From an uncultured Oscillospiraceae bacterium (GTDB lineage: Bacteria; Bacillota; Clostridia; Oscillospirales; Acutalibacteraceae): a DNA stretch of 8,398 bases. Position numbers and translations under genes: made by a program. Positions 1 to 7,765 of the stretch are shown in pieces. The stretch covers positions 1 to 8,398 of the forward strand of contig CABUCT010000046.1 of assembly GCA_902490145.1 (NCBI GenBank), given 5' to 3'. Numbering within the stretch: the first letter of the stretch is position 1; each line of letters begins with the position of its first letter. The notes beneath the pieces are model-generated. The model worked only from the letters and a program-made list of their open reading frames with translations, had not been told where the DNA came from and did no database searches.

Positions 1-675
1 AGCAGGACAGAAAGCAAGACCGAAACCCAGATAACCGAGAGCGACGACGGTCACGGGAACATCGTGCAGACCGAAACCACCGTTACACGGACTTATCTGT
101 ATATCACGGTTAGCCACAAGACTGCCGATGAAATGGCAGACCTGTACGGCTTTAATGAGGAACAGCGACAGCAGCTATCGGAATTACTTGCCGAGGAAAA
201 CAATTCGCTCTGGTCTGCGGTGCTTTACGGTATCTCTGTTGGTGACGGTGAAATCGTGACCGTTGCCTTGTCGCAGGTCGGCAATGTGGGTGGTCAGCCC
301 TATTGGTCTTGGTACGGCTTTGACGGGCGTGCAGAATGGTGCGCCTGCTTTGTAAGTTGGTGTGCGAATGAGTGCGGCTATATCGACAGTGGCGTGATAC
401 CGAAATTCGCAGGCTGCGTCAACGGGGTGCAATGGTTCAAAGACCGTGGGCAATGGCAGGACAACGACTTTGAGCCGTCGGCAGGTCAAATCATTTTCTT
501 TGATTGGGACGATGAAAACGGACAGGACGGCGTTTCCGACCATACGGGAATTGTTGAGAAAGTCGAGAACGGCATCGTTTACACCGTTGAGGGTAATTCT
601 GGCGACACCTGCAGGCAGAAACAATATCCTGTCGGATATTATGAAATCCTCGGTTACGGTGTCCCTGCCTATTAA
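1..675 (+). CDS. CHAP-domain cell-wall hydrolase of an ICE conjugation module (3' part, start outside window)
   Basis: The frame is open from base 1 to the TAA at 673-675, so this is the last 224 codons of a longer gene; GTG or ATG codons inside it should not be taken as the start. The C-terminal half has the look of a CHAP/NlpC-P60 amidase-endopeptidase: a Trp-rich stretch, then EWCACFVSWCA with the probable catalytic Cys at bases 340-342, and SDHTGIVE with the probable catalytic His at 541-543, followed by TVEGNSGD, a typical place for the third polar residue. Such enzymes cut peptidoglycan so that a conjugation machine can pass the wall; Tn916-type elements carry one (Orf14) just before their cargo genes. 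The N-terminal part (Thr/Glu-rich, then ADEMADLYGF) is an unassigned linker. Base composition is more GC-rich than the van genes that follow. Family is fairly sure; the ICE role is inferred from context. Confidence 0.8.
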   Translation, partial: SRTESKTETQITESDDGHGNIVQTETTVTRTYLYITVSHKTADEMADLYGFNEEQRQQLSELLAEENNSLWSAVLYGISVGDGEIVTVALSQVGNVGGQPYWSWYGFDGRAEWCACFVSWCANECGYIDSGVIPKFAGCVNGVQWFKDRGQWQDNDFEPSAGQIIFFDWDDENGQDGVSDHTGIVEKVENGIVYTVEGNSGDTCRQKQYPVGYYEILGYGVPAY

Positions 676-692
676 AACACGAAATAAAAACA

Positions 693-719
693 GAAACCGC
701 TTGTATAGCAGGCGGTTTC
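693..719. terminator. Hairpin after the CHAP gene, possible terminator
   Basis: GAAACCGC (693-700) and GCGGTTTC (712-719) form a perfect 8-bp stem with an 11-base loop, 17 bases after the CHAP stop codon. On the + strand there is no real T tract after it (TTTC then ATAC). On the - strand the stem is followed by TGTTTTTATTT, so it would work better for transcripts coming from the right. It probably marks the end of the conjugation module and insulates it from the van promoter, but its strength on the + strand is doubtful. Confidence 0.45.
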
Positions 720-770
720 ATACATATCCTACGCATTTGTGACTAAAGTTTGAATATGCGAACCCAAGTA

Positions 771-799
771 TTGCTTTTCTGGACTTTTGATGATATAAT
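771..799 (+). promoter_or_regulatory. Promoter of vanU-vanR-vanS
   Basis: TTGCTT (771-776) and TATAAT (794-799) are separated by exactly 17 bases, close to the sigma-70/SigA consensus. The start of transcription would be near 806, giving a short leader before the vanU ribosome site GAGGTGAG (817-824). No VanR-like CGTAAG repeats are visible here. This agrees with what is known for the E. faecalis vanG operon, where the regulatory genes are made constitutively from their own promoter. Confidence 0.75.
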
Positions 800-828
800 G
801 AAAAAAACATACTAATGAGGTGAGCTAA

Positions 829-1053
829 ATGCGAGTGAGTTATAATAAACTCTGGAAACTTTTAATTGATAAGAATATGAAAAAAGGTGAGCTTAGAGAT
901 GCTATCGGAGCAAGCAAAAGCACTTTTGCTAAACTTGGTAAAAATGAGAATGTTACGCTCCCCGTATTATTGTCAATATGTGAATGTTTGAATTGTGATT
1001 TTGGGGATATTATGGAAGCCTTGCCAGACGAGGTTAATGTGGAGTGCAAATAA
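829..1053 (+). CDS. vanU: VanU, small Cro/CI-type HTH regulator of the vanG operon
   Basis: This 74-residue protein is essentially a single helix-turn-helix domain: residues about 17-36 (KKGELRDAIGASKSTFAKLG) give the helix pair, followed by NENVTLPVLLSICECLNCDFGDIM, the usual third part of Xre/HTH_26-like proteins. I recognise it as VanU, the extra regulator that is peculiar to vanG-type operons and precedes vanR; in E. faecalis it is reported to act with VanR in controlling operon transcription. The ATG has a good GAGGTGAG ribosome site. The stop codon lies one base before the vanR ATG, so the two are co-translated. It probably binds DNA at one of the two van promoters, but I see no clear operator for it. 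Confidence 0.88.
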   Translation: MRVSYNKLWKLLIDKNMKKGELRDAIGASKSTFAKLGKNENVTLPVLLSICECLNCDFGDIMEALPDEVNVECK

Positions 1054-1054
1054 T

Positions 1055-1759
1055 ATGAATGAAAATATTTTAATAGTTGATGATGAAAAAGAGATAGCCG
1101 ATTTAATTGAGGTCTATCTAAAAAATGATGGTTACACAGTACATAAATTTTATAATGGTACAGATGCTCTCAAATGTATCGAGTCACAAAACTTGGATTT
1201 GGTAATTTTGGATGTAATGCTACCAGATGTCGATGGTTTTCGTATCTGCCAGAAAATTAGAGAGCAGTATTTTTATCCCATTATAATGCTGACTGCAAAG
1301 GTCGAAGATACTGATAAAATTATGGGACTTACTATCGGAGCTGATGATTACATTACAAAGCCCTTTAATCCTCTGGAAGTTGTTGCAAGAGTAAAGACAC
1401 AGCTTCGGCGTTATGTTCGTTATAATAATGCCGCTATTGATGAGGTGAAGGAACTTCCAATTGAAGAATATGATATAAGGGGACTTATTATAAACAAGAA
1501 TACCCACAAGTGTACATTATATGGAAAAGCGATTGCATTAACTCCTATTGAATTTTCGATTCTTTGGTATCTATGTGAAAATAAGGGAAAAGTTATCTCA
1601 TCTGAAGAACTGTTTGAAAATGTTTGGGGTGAGAAATTCCTTGATAATAATAATACTGTTATGGCTCATATCGGAAGACTGCGAGAGAAAATGAAAGAGC
1701 CTGCCAAGAAGCCGAAGTTTATTAAAACTGTGTGGGGAGTGGGGTATACCATTGAATAA
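1055..1759 (+). CDS. vanR: VanR, OmpR/PhoB-family response regulator
   Basis: A 234-residue two-component response regulator. The receiver domain (about 1-115) shows the acidic pair D9-D10, the phosphoacceptor D53 in DLVILDVMLPDVDG, the switch T80 in IIMLTAK, and K102 in DDYITKPF. The C-terminal winged helix (about 140-234) has the family pattern LTPIEFSILWYLCENKGKVIS and ends in the VWGVGY signature. The frame is open for 20 more codons upstream, but those lie inside vanU; the ATG at 1055, one base after the vanU stop, begins MNENILIVDDE, exactly where this family starts, with GGAG at 1041-1044. Phosphorylated by VanS, it should activate the vanW-vanG-vanXY-vanT promoter; candidate sites are at 2850-2884. 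Confidence 0.95.
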   Translation: MNENILIVDDEKEIADLIEVYLKNDGYTVHKFYNGTDALKCIESQNLDLVILDVMLPDVDGFRICQKIREQYFYPIIMLTAKVEDTDKIMGLTIGADDYITKPFNPLEVVARVKTQLRRYVRYNNAAIDEVKELPIEEYDIRGLIINKNTHKCTLYGKAIALTPIEFSILWYLCENKGKVISSEELFENVWGEKFLDNNNTVMAHIGRLREKMKEPAKKPKFIKTVWGVGYTIE

Positions 1760-2855
1760 ATCAGGAAGAAATAAAATAAAACAGCGTAGTGCAGTATCAC
1801 GGAAACTACTGATGCAGTATGTAATATCCATAATCGGTTATGTTGTAGGAGTAATGCTCTTTGTTTTTGTGGCGTGGAGATTTTGTATGATGTTCATCTG
1901 GCAGCCGGATGATCCTTTATACATACTTTTACAAACCGTTAAAGAATATATTATTTTGTTTTTAGGCATTACCTTTTTGATAGGCTGGGTCTTTATTACT
2001 TACTATTTCATTTCCAAGCCGCTTCGTTATTTGGATGAGGTTGTCGTAGCTACGGAACAGTTAGTAGTCCCTTCCGATGAGCCAATTGTCTTGCCAAATG
2101 AAATGTTTTATGCTGAAAACGAATTGAACAGAGTTCGTGAGAAAGCGTTGGATAATGCAAGAACTGTGAAGGAAGCGGAACAGAGAAAAAACGACCTTGT
2201 AATGTATCTTGCACACGATTTGAAAACGCCTTTATCATCGGTTATCGGCTATTTGACATTATTACGGGATGAGCAGCAGATTTCTGCCGAATTGAGAGAA
2301 CGCTATTTATCAATATCATTGGAAAAAGCGGAGCGTCTTGAAGATTTGATAAATGAGTTTTTTGAAATTGCAAGGTTTAACCTCTCTAATATCTCCCTTG
2401 AGTACGGCAAAGTGAATTTAACACGTATGCTTGAACAAATTACATACGAGTTCAAACCTATGCTTGTAAACAAACACTTAAATTGTGAGCTTAACGCACC
2501 GCAAGACATAATGATAAGCTGTGATATAAATAAAATGCAAAGAGTTTTTGATAATTTGCTAAGAAACGCCGTAAATTATAGTTACGAAGGAACAAATATC
2601 AAAGTATTCGCTGAACTATTTAACAATAATGTGTGTGTAAAAGTAATCAATGAGGGAAATACCATTCCAAAAGAAAAATTGGATAGGATATTTGAACAGT
2701 TTTTCCGCTTGGATACTGCACGTAATTCAAGCAGCGGTGGAGCTGGCTTGGGACTTGCCATTGCAAAAGAAATTGTTGAACTGCATCACGGAACAATAAC
2801 AGCAGACAGTGCGAATGGTATAACTTGTTTTGAAGTCGTCATTCCTCTGTCGTAA
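1752..2855 (+). CDS. vanS: VanS, membrane sensor histidine kinase
   Basis: A 367-residue sensor kinase. Two membrane segments (about 21-43 and 67-88) enclose only about 22 outside residues, so there is no large ligand-binding domain. A HAMP-like linker follows, then the H box MYLAHDLKTPLSSVIGYL with the phospho-acceptor H155, the N box DNLLRNAVNYS with N272, an F box IFEQFFRLD, and the G2 box GGAGLGLAIAKE. The G1 position reads INEGNTIP, with Asn where most kinases have Asp; as I recall, VanS proteins often show this. I chose the TTG at 1752, which overlaps the last 8 bases of vanR and follows GGGGAGTGGGG; an in-frame ATG at 1812 would cut into the first membrane helix. It senses glycopeptide-caused stress and phosphorylates VanR. 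The stop codon overlaps the first VanR-like repeat. Confidence 0.93.
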   Translation: MNKSGRNKIKQRSAVSRKLLMQYVISIIGYVVGVMLFVFVAWRFCMMFIWQPDDPLYILLQTVKEYIILFLGITFLIGWVFITYYFISKPLRYLDEVVVATEQLVVPSDEPIVLPNEMFYAENELNRVREKALDNARTVKEAEQRKNDLVMYLAHDLKTPLSSVIGYLTLLRDEQQISAELRERYLSISLEKAERLEDLINEFFEIARFNLSNISLEYGKVNLTRMLEQITYEFKPMLVNKHLNCELNAPQDIMISCDINKMQRVFDNLLRNAVNYSYEGTNIKVFAELFNNNVCVKVINEGNTIPKEKLDRIFEQFFRLDTARNSSSGGAGLGLAIAKEIVELHHGTITADSANGITCFEVVIPLS

Positions 2856-2892
2856 GGAAATTGTAAGAATTTCCGTAGAAAGAAAATAGAAT
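2850..2892 (+). promoter_or_regulatory. Probable VanR operator and inducible promoter of vanW-G-XY-T
   Basis: Three repeats follow one another at 11-12-base steps: TCGTAAGGAAAT (2850-2861), TTGTAAGAATTT (2861-2872) and a weaker CCGTAGAAAGAA (2873-2884). They resemble the VanR site TCGTANGAAANT that I recall for the vanA promoters. TAGAAT (2887-2892) is a fair -10 box, and no good -35 box exists, as expected when a PhoB/OmpR-type activator takes its place. GGAAATT-GTAAG-AATTTCC (2856-2874) is also a perfect inverted repeat with 7-bp arms. The first repeat contains the vanS stop codon. The site assignment is inference. TACAAT at 2933-2938 is an alternative -10, but it lies far from the repeats and inside a hairpin. 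Confidence 0.6.
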
Positions 2893-2916
2893 ACCGTTTG
2901 TGTAAACAGATAAAAG

Positions 2917-2970
2917 ACACTCTTGTTATTGGTACAATTATAAGTACCAAAACAAGGGTGTTTTGTTTTT
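2917..2970 (+). terminator. Strong intrinsic terminator between vanS and vanW, possible attenuator
   Basis: ACACTCTTGTT-A-TTGGTAC (2917-2935) pairs with GTACCAA-AACAAGGGTGT (2944-2961): 18 pairs including one G-U pair, with a single bulged A at 2928 and an 8-base loop. TTTGTTTTT (2962-2970) follows directly. It is a textbook rho-independent terminator on the + strand. It may simply end the vanU-R-S transcript. If the effector promoter is at 2887-2892, however, the hairpin lies inside the vanW leader and every effector transcript must pass it. Confidence 0.85.
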
Positions 2971-2991
2971 GGGAAGAAAGGAGCAATCTAT

Positions 2992-3825
2992 ATGCCGAGA
3001 AAAAGAATAACAGAAGTATTACCTTTTCTGCTCCCTCTTCGTAAGTGGCAAAGAAAAAAACTTTTCTACTTGAAAATGCAAATGGACGGAAGTAGGTATG
3101 CGAAAAGCAAAGCGAAAGCATTGCTGCCCTATAAGGTTTATGAAACCTCATCCCTTATGATGAACGCAAATAGCGGTTTTGATATGAAGTATCAAAGAAA
3201 CAAAGTACATAATCTGAAATTGGCTGCCACGACGATTGACAAAATTGCAATCAAACCAAATGAAACATTTTCTTTTTGGCAACTCGTCAGATGGGCAGAC
3301 AGACAAGAAAAATACAAGGACGGATTAAACTTTGTTAACGGAAAAATTGTCGGTTCTTATGGTGGCGGACTATGTCAGCTTAGCAATATGCTGTTTTGGC
3401 TGTTTTTACACACTCCATTGACAGTGATTGAACGACACGGACACGCTGTAGAATCGTTTCCCTCTACAACGGAAGAATTGCCGTGTGGAACTGATGCAAC
3501 AATCAACGAGGGATGGTTAGACTTGAAAATCTGTAACGATACGGATAATACATTTCAAGTTGTGGTGGAATTTGATGACGAGTATATGTATGGAAGTATT
3601 CTATCCCAAAACTCGGTGAATATGGAATATAAAGTTTATAATTCATCAGTTTCCTATGTGAGGGAAAACGGAAAAGTTTATCAAATTGCTTCCGTTTGCC
3701 GTACCGAAAAGGATATAACAACTGGCAAGGATAGTCAAAAAGAACTGTATATTAACCGATGTGAAATCGGATATGAACTTGATGGAGAAATAGAAATTGA
3801 AGAAAGAGGTGCAAATGATGATTAA
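2992..3825 (+). CDS. vanW: VanW family protein
   Basis: A 277-residue protein of the VanW family, which accompanies vanB- and vanG-type clusters and has no proven biochemical role in resistance. The family core is clear: KPNETFSFWQLVRWAD (about 88-103), GSYGGGLCQLSNMLFW (121-136) with an invariant-looking Cys, and ERHGHAVESFP (147-157). The N-terminus is very basic (PRKRITEV, RKWQRKK) and there is no obvious signal peptide or membrane helix. The ATG follows AAAGGAG (2977-2983) at a good distance. It is the first gene of the effector operon, the place vanY occupies in the E. faecalis vanG operon, where vanW comes second. Its last 8 bases overlap vanG, which suggests coupled translation. Confidence 0.9.
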   Translation: MPRKRITEVLPFLLPLRKWQRKKLFYLKMQMDGSRYAKSKAKALLPYKVYETSSLMMNANSGFDMKYQRNKVHNLKLAATTIDKIAIKPNETFSFWQLVRWADRQEKYKDGLNFVNGKIVGSYGGGLCQLSNMLFWLFLHTPLTVIERHGHAVESFPSTTEELPCGTDATINEGWLDLKICNDTDNTFQVVVEFDDEYMYGSILSQNSVNMEYKVYNSSVSYVRENGKVYQIASVCRTEKDITTGKDSQKELYINRCEIGYELDGEIEIEERGANDD

Positions 3826-4867
3826 GAAAAGAATAGCAATCATTTTTGGAGGAAATTCAACGGAATACGAGGTGTCCTTGCAGTCGGCATCTGCCGTTTT
3901 TGAGAATATCAACACTAAAAAGTTTGACATTGTTCCTATTGGAATTACCAGAAATGGCGACTGGTATCATTACACAGGCAAAAAAGAAAAGATTGCAAAT
4001 AATACTTGGTTTGAGGATAACGAAAACCTGTATTCTGTTGCGGTATCGCAAAACCGTTCTGTAAAAGGCTTTATAGAATTTAAGGAAGAAAAATTCTACA
4101 TCATCAAGGTTGACTTGATATTTCCTGTATTGCACGGCAAGAACGGCGAGGACGGTACTTTGCAGGGATTATTTGAATTAGCAGCAATACCTGTTGTTGG
4201 GTGTGATACACTCTCGTCTGCTCTTTGTATGGACAAAGATAAGGCACATAAACTTGTCAGCCTTGAGGGTATCTCTGTTCCAAAATCAGTAACTTTCAAA
4301 TTCTCTGGCAAAAAGGCAGCCTTGAAAAAAATTGAAAAGGAGTTAAGCTATCCATTATTTGTGAAGCCTGTCCGTGCAGGCTCGTCATTTGGAATAACAA
4401 AAGTAACTAAACAGCAGGAACTTGAAAACGCTATACAATTAGCGTTTGAACACGATGCGGAAGTCATTGTTGAAGAAACCATAAACGGCTTTGAGGTTGG
4501 TTGTGCGGTACTTGGTATAGATGAACTGATTGTCGGCAGAGTTGATGAAATCGAACTGTCAAGCGGCTTTTTTGATTATACAGAGAAATATACACTTAAA
4601 TCTTCAAAGATATATATGCCTGCAAGGATTGATGCCGAAGCAGAAAAACGGATACAAGAAACGGCTGTAACCATATATAAAGCTCTGGGCTGTTCGGGTT
4701 TTTCCAGAGTGGATATGTTTTATACACCGTCTGGCGAAATTGTATTTAATGAGGTAAACACAATACCAGGCTTTACCTCGCACAGTCGCTATCCAAATAT
4801 GATGAAAGGCATTGGTCTATCGTTCGCCCAAATGTTGGATAAGCTGATAGGTCTGTATGTGGAATGA
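3818..4867 (+). CDS. vanG: VanG, D-alanine:D-serine ligase
   Basis: ATP-dependent ligase of the Ddl/ATP-grasp family, 349 residues, making D-Ala-D-Ser for cell-wall precursors. Visible motifs: the family start IAIIFGGNSTEYEVS (about 6-20), FPVLHGKNGEDGTLQG (about 102-117), the ATP-grasp segment FVKPVRAGSSFG (181-192), the active-site loop around FFDYTEKYTLKSS (251-263), and the metal-binding end NEVNTIPGFT (311-320). The FDYTEKY loop matches D-Ser rather than D-lactate ligases as I remember them, and the whole protein reads like enterococcal VanG. I use the ATG at 3818 because it gives the 349-residue VanG length and follows AGAGG (3805-3809) at 8 bases; the adjacent ATG at 3815 is possible. 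It overlaps vanW by 8 bases and vanXY by 4. Confidence 0.95.
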   Translation: MIKKRIAIIFGGNSTEYEVSLQSASAVFENINTKKFDIVPIGITRNGDWYHYTGKKEKIANNTWFEDNENLYSVAVSQNRSVKGFIEFKEEKFYIIKVDLIFPVLHGKNGEDGTLQGLFELAAIPVVGCDTLSSALCMDKDKAHKLVSLEGISVPKSVTFKFSGKKAALKKIEKELSYPLFVKPVRAGSSFGITKVTKQQELENAIQLAFEHDAEVIVEETINGFEVGCAVLGIDELIVGRVDEIELSSGFFDYTEKYTLKSSKIYMPARIDAEAEKRIQETAVTIYKALGCSGFSRVDMFYTPSGEIVFNEVNTIPGFTSHSRYPNMMKGIGLSFAQMLDKLIGLYVE

Positions 4868-5628
4868 TGAAAACGATTGAGCTTGAAAAGGAAGAAATTT
4901 ATTGTGGAAATTTGCTGCTCGTCAACAAAAATTATCCGCTACGAGATAACAATGTAAAGGGTTTAGTTCCTGCTGATGTACGCTTTCCAAATATTCTTAT
5001 GAAGCGTGATGTGGCAAATGTTTTGCAGCTTATTTTTGAAAAAATCTCGGCAGGTAACTCTATCGTTCCTGTAAGCGGTTATCGCTCATTAGAAGAACAG
5101 ACAGCCATATATGACGGCTCTCTCAAAGATAATGGAGAGGATTTTACAAGAAAATATGTTGCCCTGCCAAATCATAGCGAACATCAGACAGGACTTGCTA
5201 TTGATTTGGGATTGAACGAAAAAGAAATAGATTTTATCCGTCCCGATTTCCCCTATGTCGGTATCTGTAATGAGTTTAGAAAAGCAGCCCCAGACTATGG
5301 ATTTATCGAACGCTATGCAAAGGACAAAGAAGAAATCACGGGAATTTCACACGAGCCGTGGCATTTTCGATATGTAGGATACCCACACTCAAAAATTATG
5401 CAGGAAAATGGTTTTTCACTTGAAGAATACACACAATTTATAAAAGCCTATCTGGAAGATAAAAAATATCTTTTTGAGCAGGCTCACAGAGCTGAGATTG
5501 AAATATATTATGTTCCTGCAAAAGACGACAAAACGCTGATAAAAATACCAGAAAATTGTGTTTATCAGATTTCTGGTAATAACATAGACGGTTTTGTTGT
5601 GACCATATGGAGGAAAACAGATGACTAA
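4864..5628 (+). CDS. vanXY: VanXY, bifunctional D,D-dipeptidase/D,D-carboxypeptidase
   Basis: A 254-residue zinc peptidase of the M15B (VanX/VanY) family that removes D-Ala-D-Ala and trims D-Ala from pentapeptide, so that only D-Ser-ended precursors remain. The zinc and catalytic motif SEHQTGLAIDLG gives H107 and D114; GISHEPWHFRYVG gives the catalytic E164 and the third zinc ligand H167. VSGYRSLEEQ (about 70-79) supplies the substrate-binding Arg. No signal peptide or membrane anchor is seen, unlike VanY, so it acts in the cytoplasm. The start may be the ATG at 4864 (ATGA overlap with the vanG stop) or at 4867; no strong ribosome site precedes either, so translation probably depends on vanG. 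The last 8 bases overlap vanT. Confidence 0.95.
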   Translation: MMKTIELEKEEIYCGNLLLVNKNYPLRDNNVKGLVPADVRFPNILMKRDVANVLQLIFEKISAGNSIVPVSGYRSLEEQTAIYDGSLKDNGEDFTRKYVALPNHSEHQTGLAIDLGLNEKEIDFIRPDFPYVGICNEFRKAAPDYGFIERYAKDKEEITGISHEPWHFRYVGYPHSKIMQENGFSLEEYTQFIKAYLEDKKYLFEQAHRAEIEIYYVPAKDDKTLIKIPENCVYQISGNNIDGFVVTIWRKTDD

Positions 5629-7759
5629 AAACGAAAGCTATTCTGGCATTGATTATTTTAGATTTATTGCAGCCTTATTGATTGTTGCTATTCATACTTC
5701 GCCTCTCTCTTCTTTTAGTGAAACAGGCAACTTTATATTTACACGCATTGTATCCCGTGTAGCCGTTCCGTTCTTTTTTATGACATCTGGATTTTTTCTG
5801 ATTTCCAGATATACCTGTAATGCCGAAAAGCTGGAAGCTTTTATAAAAAAGACAACCTTAATTTACGGGGTTGCAATACTCTTATACATACCTATCAATG
5901 TTTATAACGGTTATTTCAAGATGGATAACCTATTACCAAACATCATAAAGGATATTGTATTTGATGGTACTCTATACCATTTATGGTATCTTCCTGCGTC
6001 TATTATAGGTGCGGCGATTGCGTGGTATCTGGTAAAGAAAATTCATTATCGCAAAGCCTTTTTGATAGCTTCTGTACTCTATATCATAGGCTTATTTGGA
6101 GATAGTTATTATGGAATTGTGAAAAGCGTTTCCTGCTTAAATGGTTTTTACAATCTAATCTTCCAATTAACAGATTACACAAGAAACGGAATATTTTTTG
6201 CCCCAATCTTTTTTGTGCTTGGTGGATATATCTCTGATAATCAAAACAGGCTATCGTTAAAAAGAAGTATAGTAGGATTTATAGTTTGTTTTGCCCTTAT
6301 GTTTGGAGAAGCCCTTACTTTACATCATTTTGATATACAGAAACATGACAGTATGTATGTGCTTTTACTTCCGAGTGTGTATTGCTTATTTAATCTTCTT
6401 CTGCACTTTAGAGGAAAACGCCGCACAGGATTACGGACAATATCATTGATTATCTATATCATTCATCCGTTTATGATTGTTGTAATACGATTGTTTGCCA
6501 AATTACTGCATCTACAAAGCCTGCTTGTTGAAAACAGCCTTGTTCATTATATTGCGGTCTGCTTTGCAGCGGTAGTATTCGCAGTGGTTATAACAGCGTT
6601 ATTGAGCCGTCTGAAACCGAAAAAGGCAAAACATACCGCCGATACGGATAGAGCGTATCTGGAAATCAACCTAAATAATTTAGCGCATAATGTAAACACT
6701 TTGCAAAAAGCAATGTCACCTAAATGTGAATTGATGGCGGTTGTAAAAGCGGAAGCCTATGGTCACGGTATGTATGAAGTGACGACATATCTTGAGCAGA
6801 TAGGAGTTTCTTCATTTGCGGTAGCTACCATTGATGAAGGTATCCGATTGAGAAAATATGGCATCTCTAGCGAAATCCTAATTTTAGGCTATACATCGCC
6901 TTCAAGGGCAAAAGAACTTTGTAAGTATGAGCTGACACAAACCTTGATAGATTATAGGTATTCGTTGCTTTTAAATAAACAGGGATATGACATTAAAGCA
7001 CATATTAAAATTGACACTGGTATGCACAGACTTGGATTTAGCACAGAAGATAAGGATAAAATCCTTGCAGCTTTTTCTTTGAAGCACATCAAAGTTGCGG
7101 GAATTTTTACACATTTGTGTGCGGCTGACAGCCTTGAAGAAAATGATGTTGCATTTACAAACAAGCAAATAGGCAGTTTCTATAAAGTGCTTGATTGGCT
7201 GAAAAACAGCGGTTTGAATATACCTAAAGTACATATCCAAAGTAGTTATGGATTATTGAATTATCCAGAGCTTGAATGTGATTATATCAGAGTGGGTGTT
7301 GCTCTGTATGGTGTTTTAAGCTCTACTAATGACAAAACAAAATTAGAACTTGATTTAAGACCTGTACTTTCTTTGAAAGCAAAAGTTGTTTTAATTCGGA
7401 AGATAAAGCAGGGCGAAAGTGTTGGTTATAGCAGGGCTTTTACTGCAACCCGAGATAGTTTAATTGCCATATTACCAATTGGATATGCAGATGGTTTTCC
7501 AAGAAATCTGTCTTGTGGAAATAGTTATGTGCTGATTGGTGGACGGCAAGCCCCTATTGTCGGAAAAATCTGTATGGATCAACTTGCAGTTGATGTAACA
7601 GATATTCCCAATGTTAAGACTGGAAGTATTGCAACGCTGATTGGTAAAGATGGAAAGGAAGAAATTACAGCACCGATGGTAGCTGAAAGTGCAGAAAGCA
7701 TAACCAATGAATTGTTAAGCCGTATGGGACACAGATTAAATATTATTCGTAGAGCGTAA
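5621..7759 (+). CDS. vanT: VanT, membrane-bound serine racemase
   Basis: A 712-residue two-part protein. Residues 1 to about 335 form an acyltransferase-3-like membrane domain with about ten hydrophobic helices, starting YFRFIAALLIVAIHTSPLS, a pattern found in the family and linked to L-serine uptake. Residues about 345-712 are an alanine-racemase fold: PLP lysine K376 in MAVVKAEAYGHG, the second catalytic base Y603 in GYSRAFTA, and PIGYADGFPRN at about 619-629. It makes the D-Ser used by VanG. The ATG at 5621 has GGAGG 7 bases upstream and overlaps vanXY by 8 bases. It is the last gene of the operon. Only 24 bases separate its stop from that of the convergent regulator, and no + strand T tract follows. 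Confidence 0.96.
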   Translation: MTKNESYSGIDYFRFIAALLIVAIHTSPLSSFSETGNFIFTRIVSRVAVPFFFMTSGFFLISRYTCNAEKLEAFIKKTTLIYGVAILLYIPINVYNGYFKMDNLLPNIIKDIVFDGTLYHLWYLPASIIGAAIAWYLVKKIHYRKAFLIASVLYIIGLFGDSYYGIVKSVSCLNGFYNLIFQLTDYTRNGIFFAPIFFVLGGYISDNQNRLSLKRSIVGFIVCFALMFGEALTLHHFDIQKHDSMYVLLLPSVYCLFNLLLHFRGKRRTGLRTISLIIYIIHPFMIVVIRLFAKLLHLQSLLVENSLVHYIAVCFAAVVFAVVITALLSRLKPKKAKHTADTDRAYLEINLNNLAHNVNTLQKAMSPKCELMAVVKAEAYGHGMYEVTTYLEQIGVSSFAVATIDEGIRLRKYGISSEILILGYTSPSRAKELCKYELTQTLIDYRYSLLLNKQGYDIKAHIKIDTGMHRLGFSTEDKDKILAAFSLKHIKVAGIFTHLCAADSLEENDVAFTNKQIGSFYKVLDWLKNSGLNIPKVHIQSSYGLLNYPELECDYIRVGVALYGVLSSTNDKTKLELDLRPVLSLKAKVVLIRKIKQGESVGYSRAFTATRDSLIAILPIGYADGFPRNLSCGNSYVLIGGRQAPIVGKICMDQLAVDVTDIPNVKTGSIATLIGKDGKEEITAPMVAESAESITNELLSRMGHRLNIIRRA

Positions 7760-7765
7760 ATGTGC

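Noticed and set aside
184..624. Long open frame on the - strand inside the CHAP gene
   Set aside because: It mirrors a gene with clear catalytic motifs, has no ribosome site, and its protein looks like no known family.
995..1054. Upstream extension of vanR by 20 codons
   Set aside because: It lies inside vanU in another frame, and family alignment starts at MNENILIVDDE (1055), which has its own ribosome site.
3797..3817. TTG start for vanG seven codons earlier
   Set aside because: The ATG at 3818 gives the usual 349-residue VanG and has AGAGG at a proper distance; the extra residues do not look like the family.
3646..3930. Hydrophobic - strand frame across the vanW/vanG joint
   Set aside because: Its hydrophobicity is the usual result of reading AT-rich coding DNA backwards; it spans two real genes.
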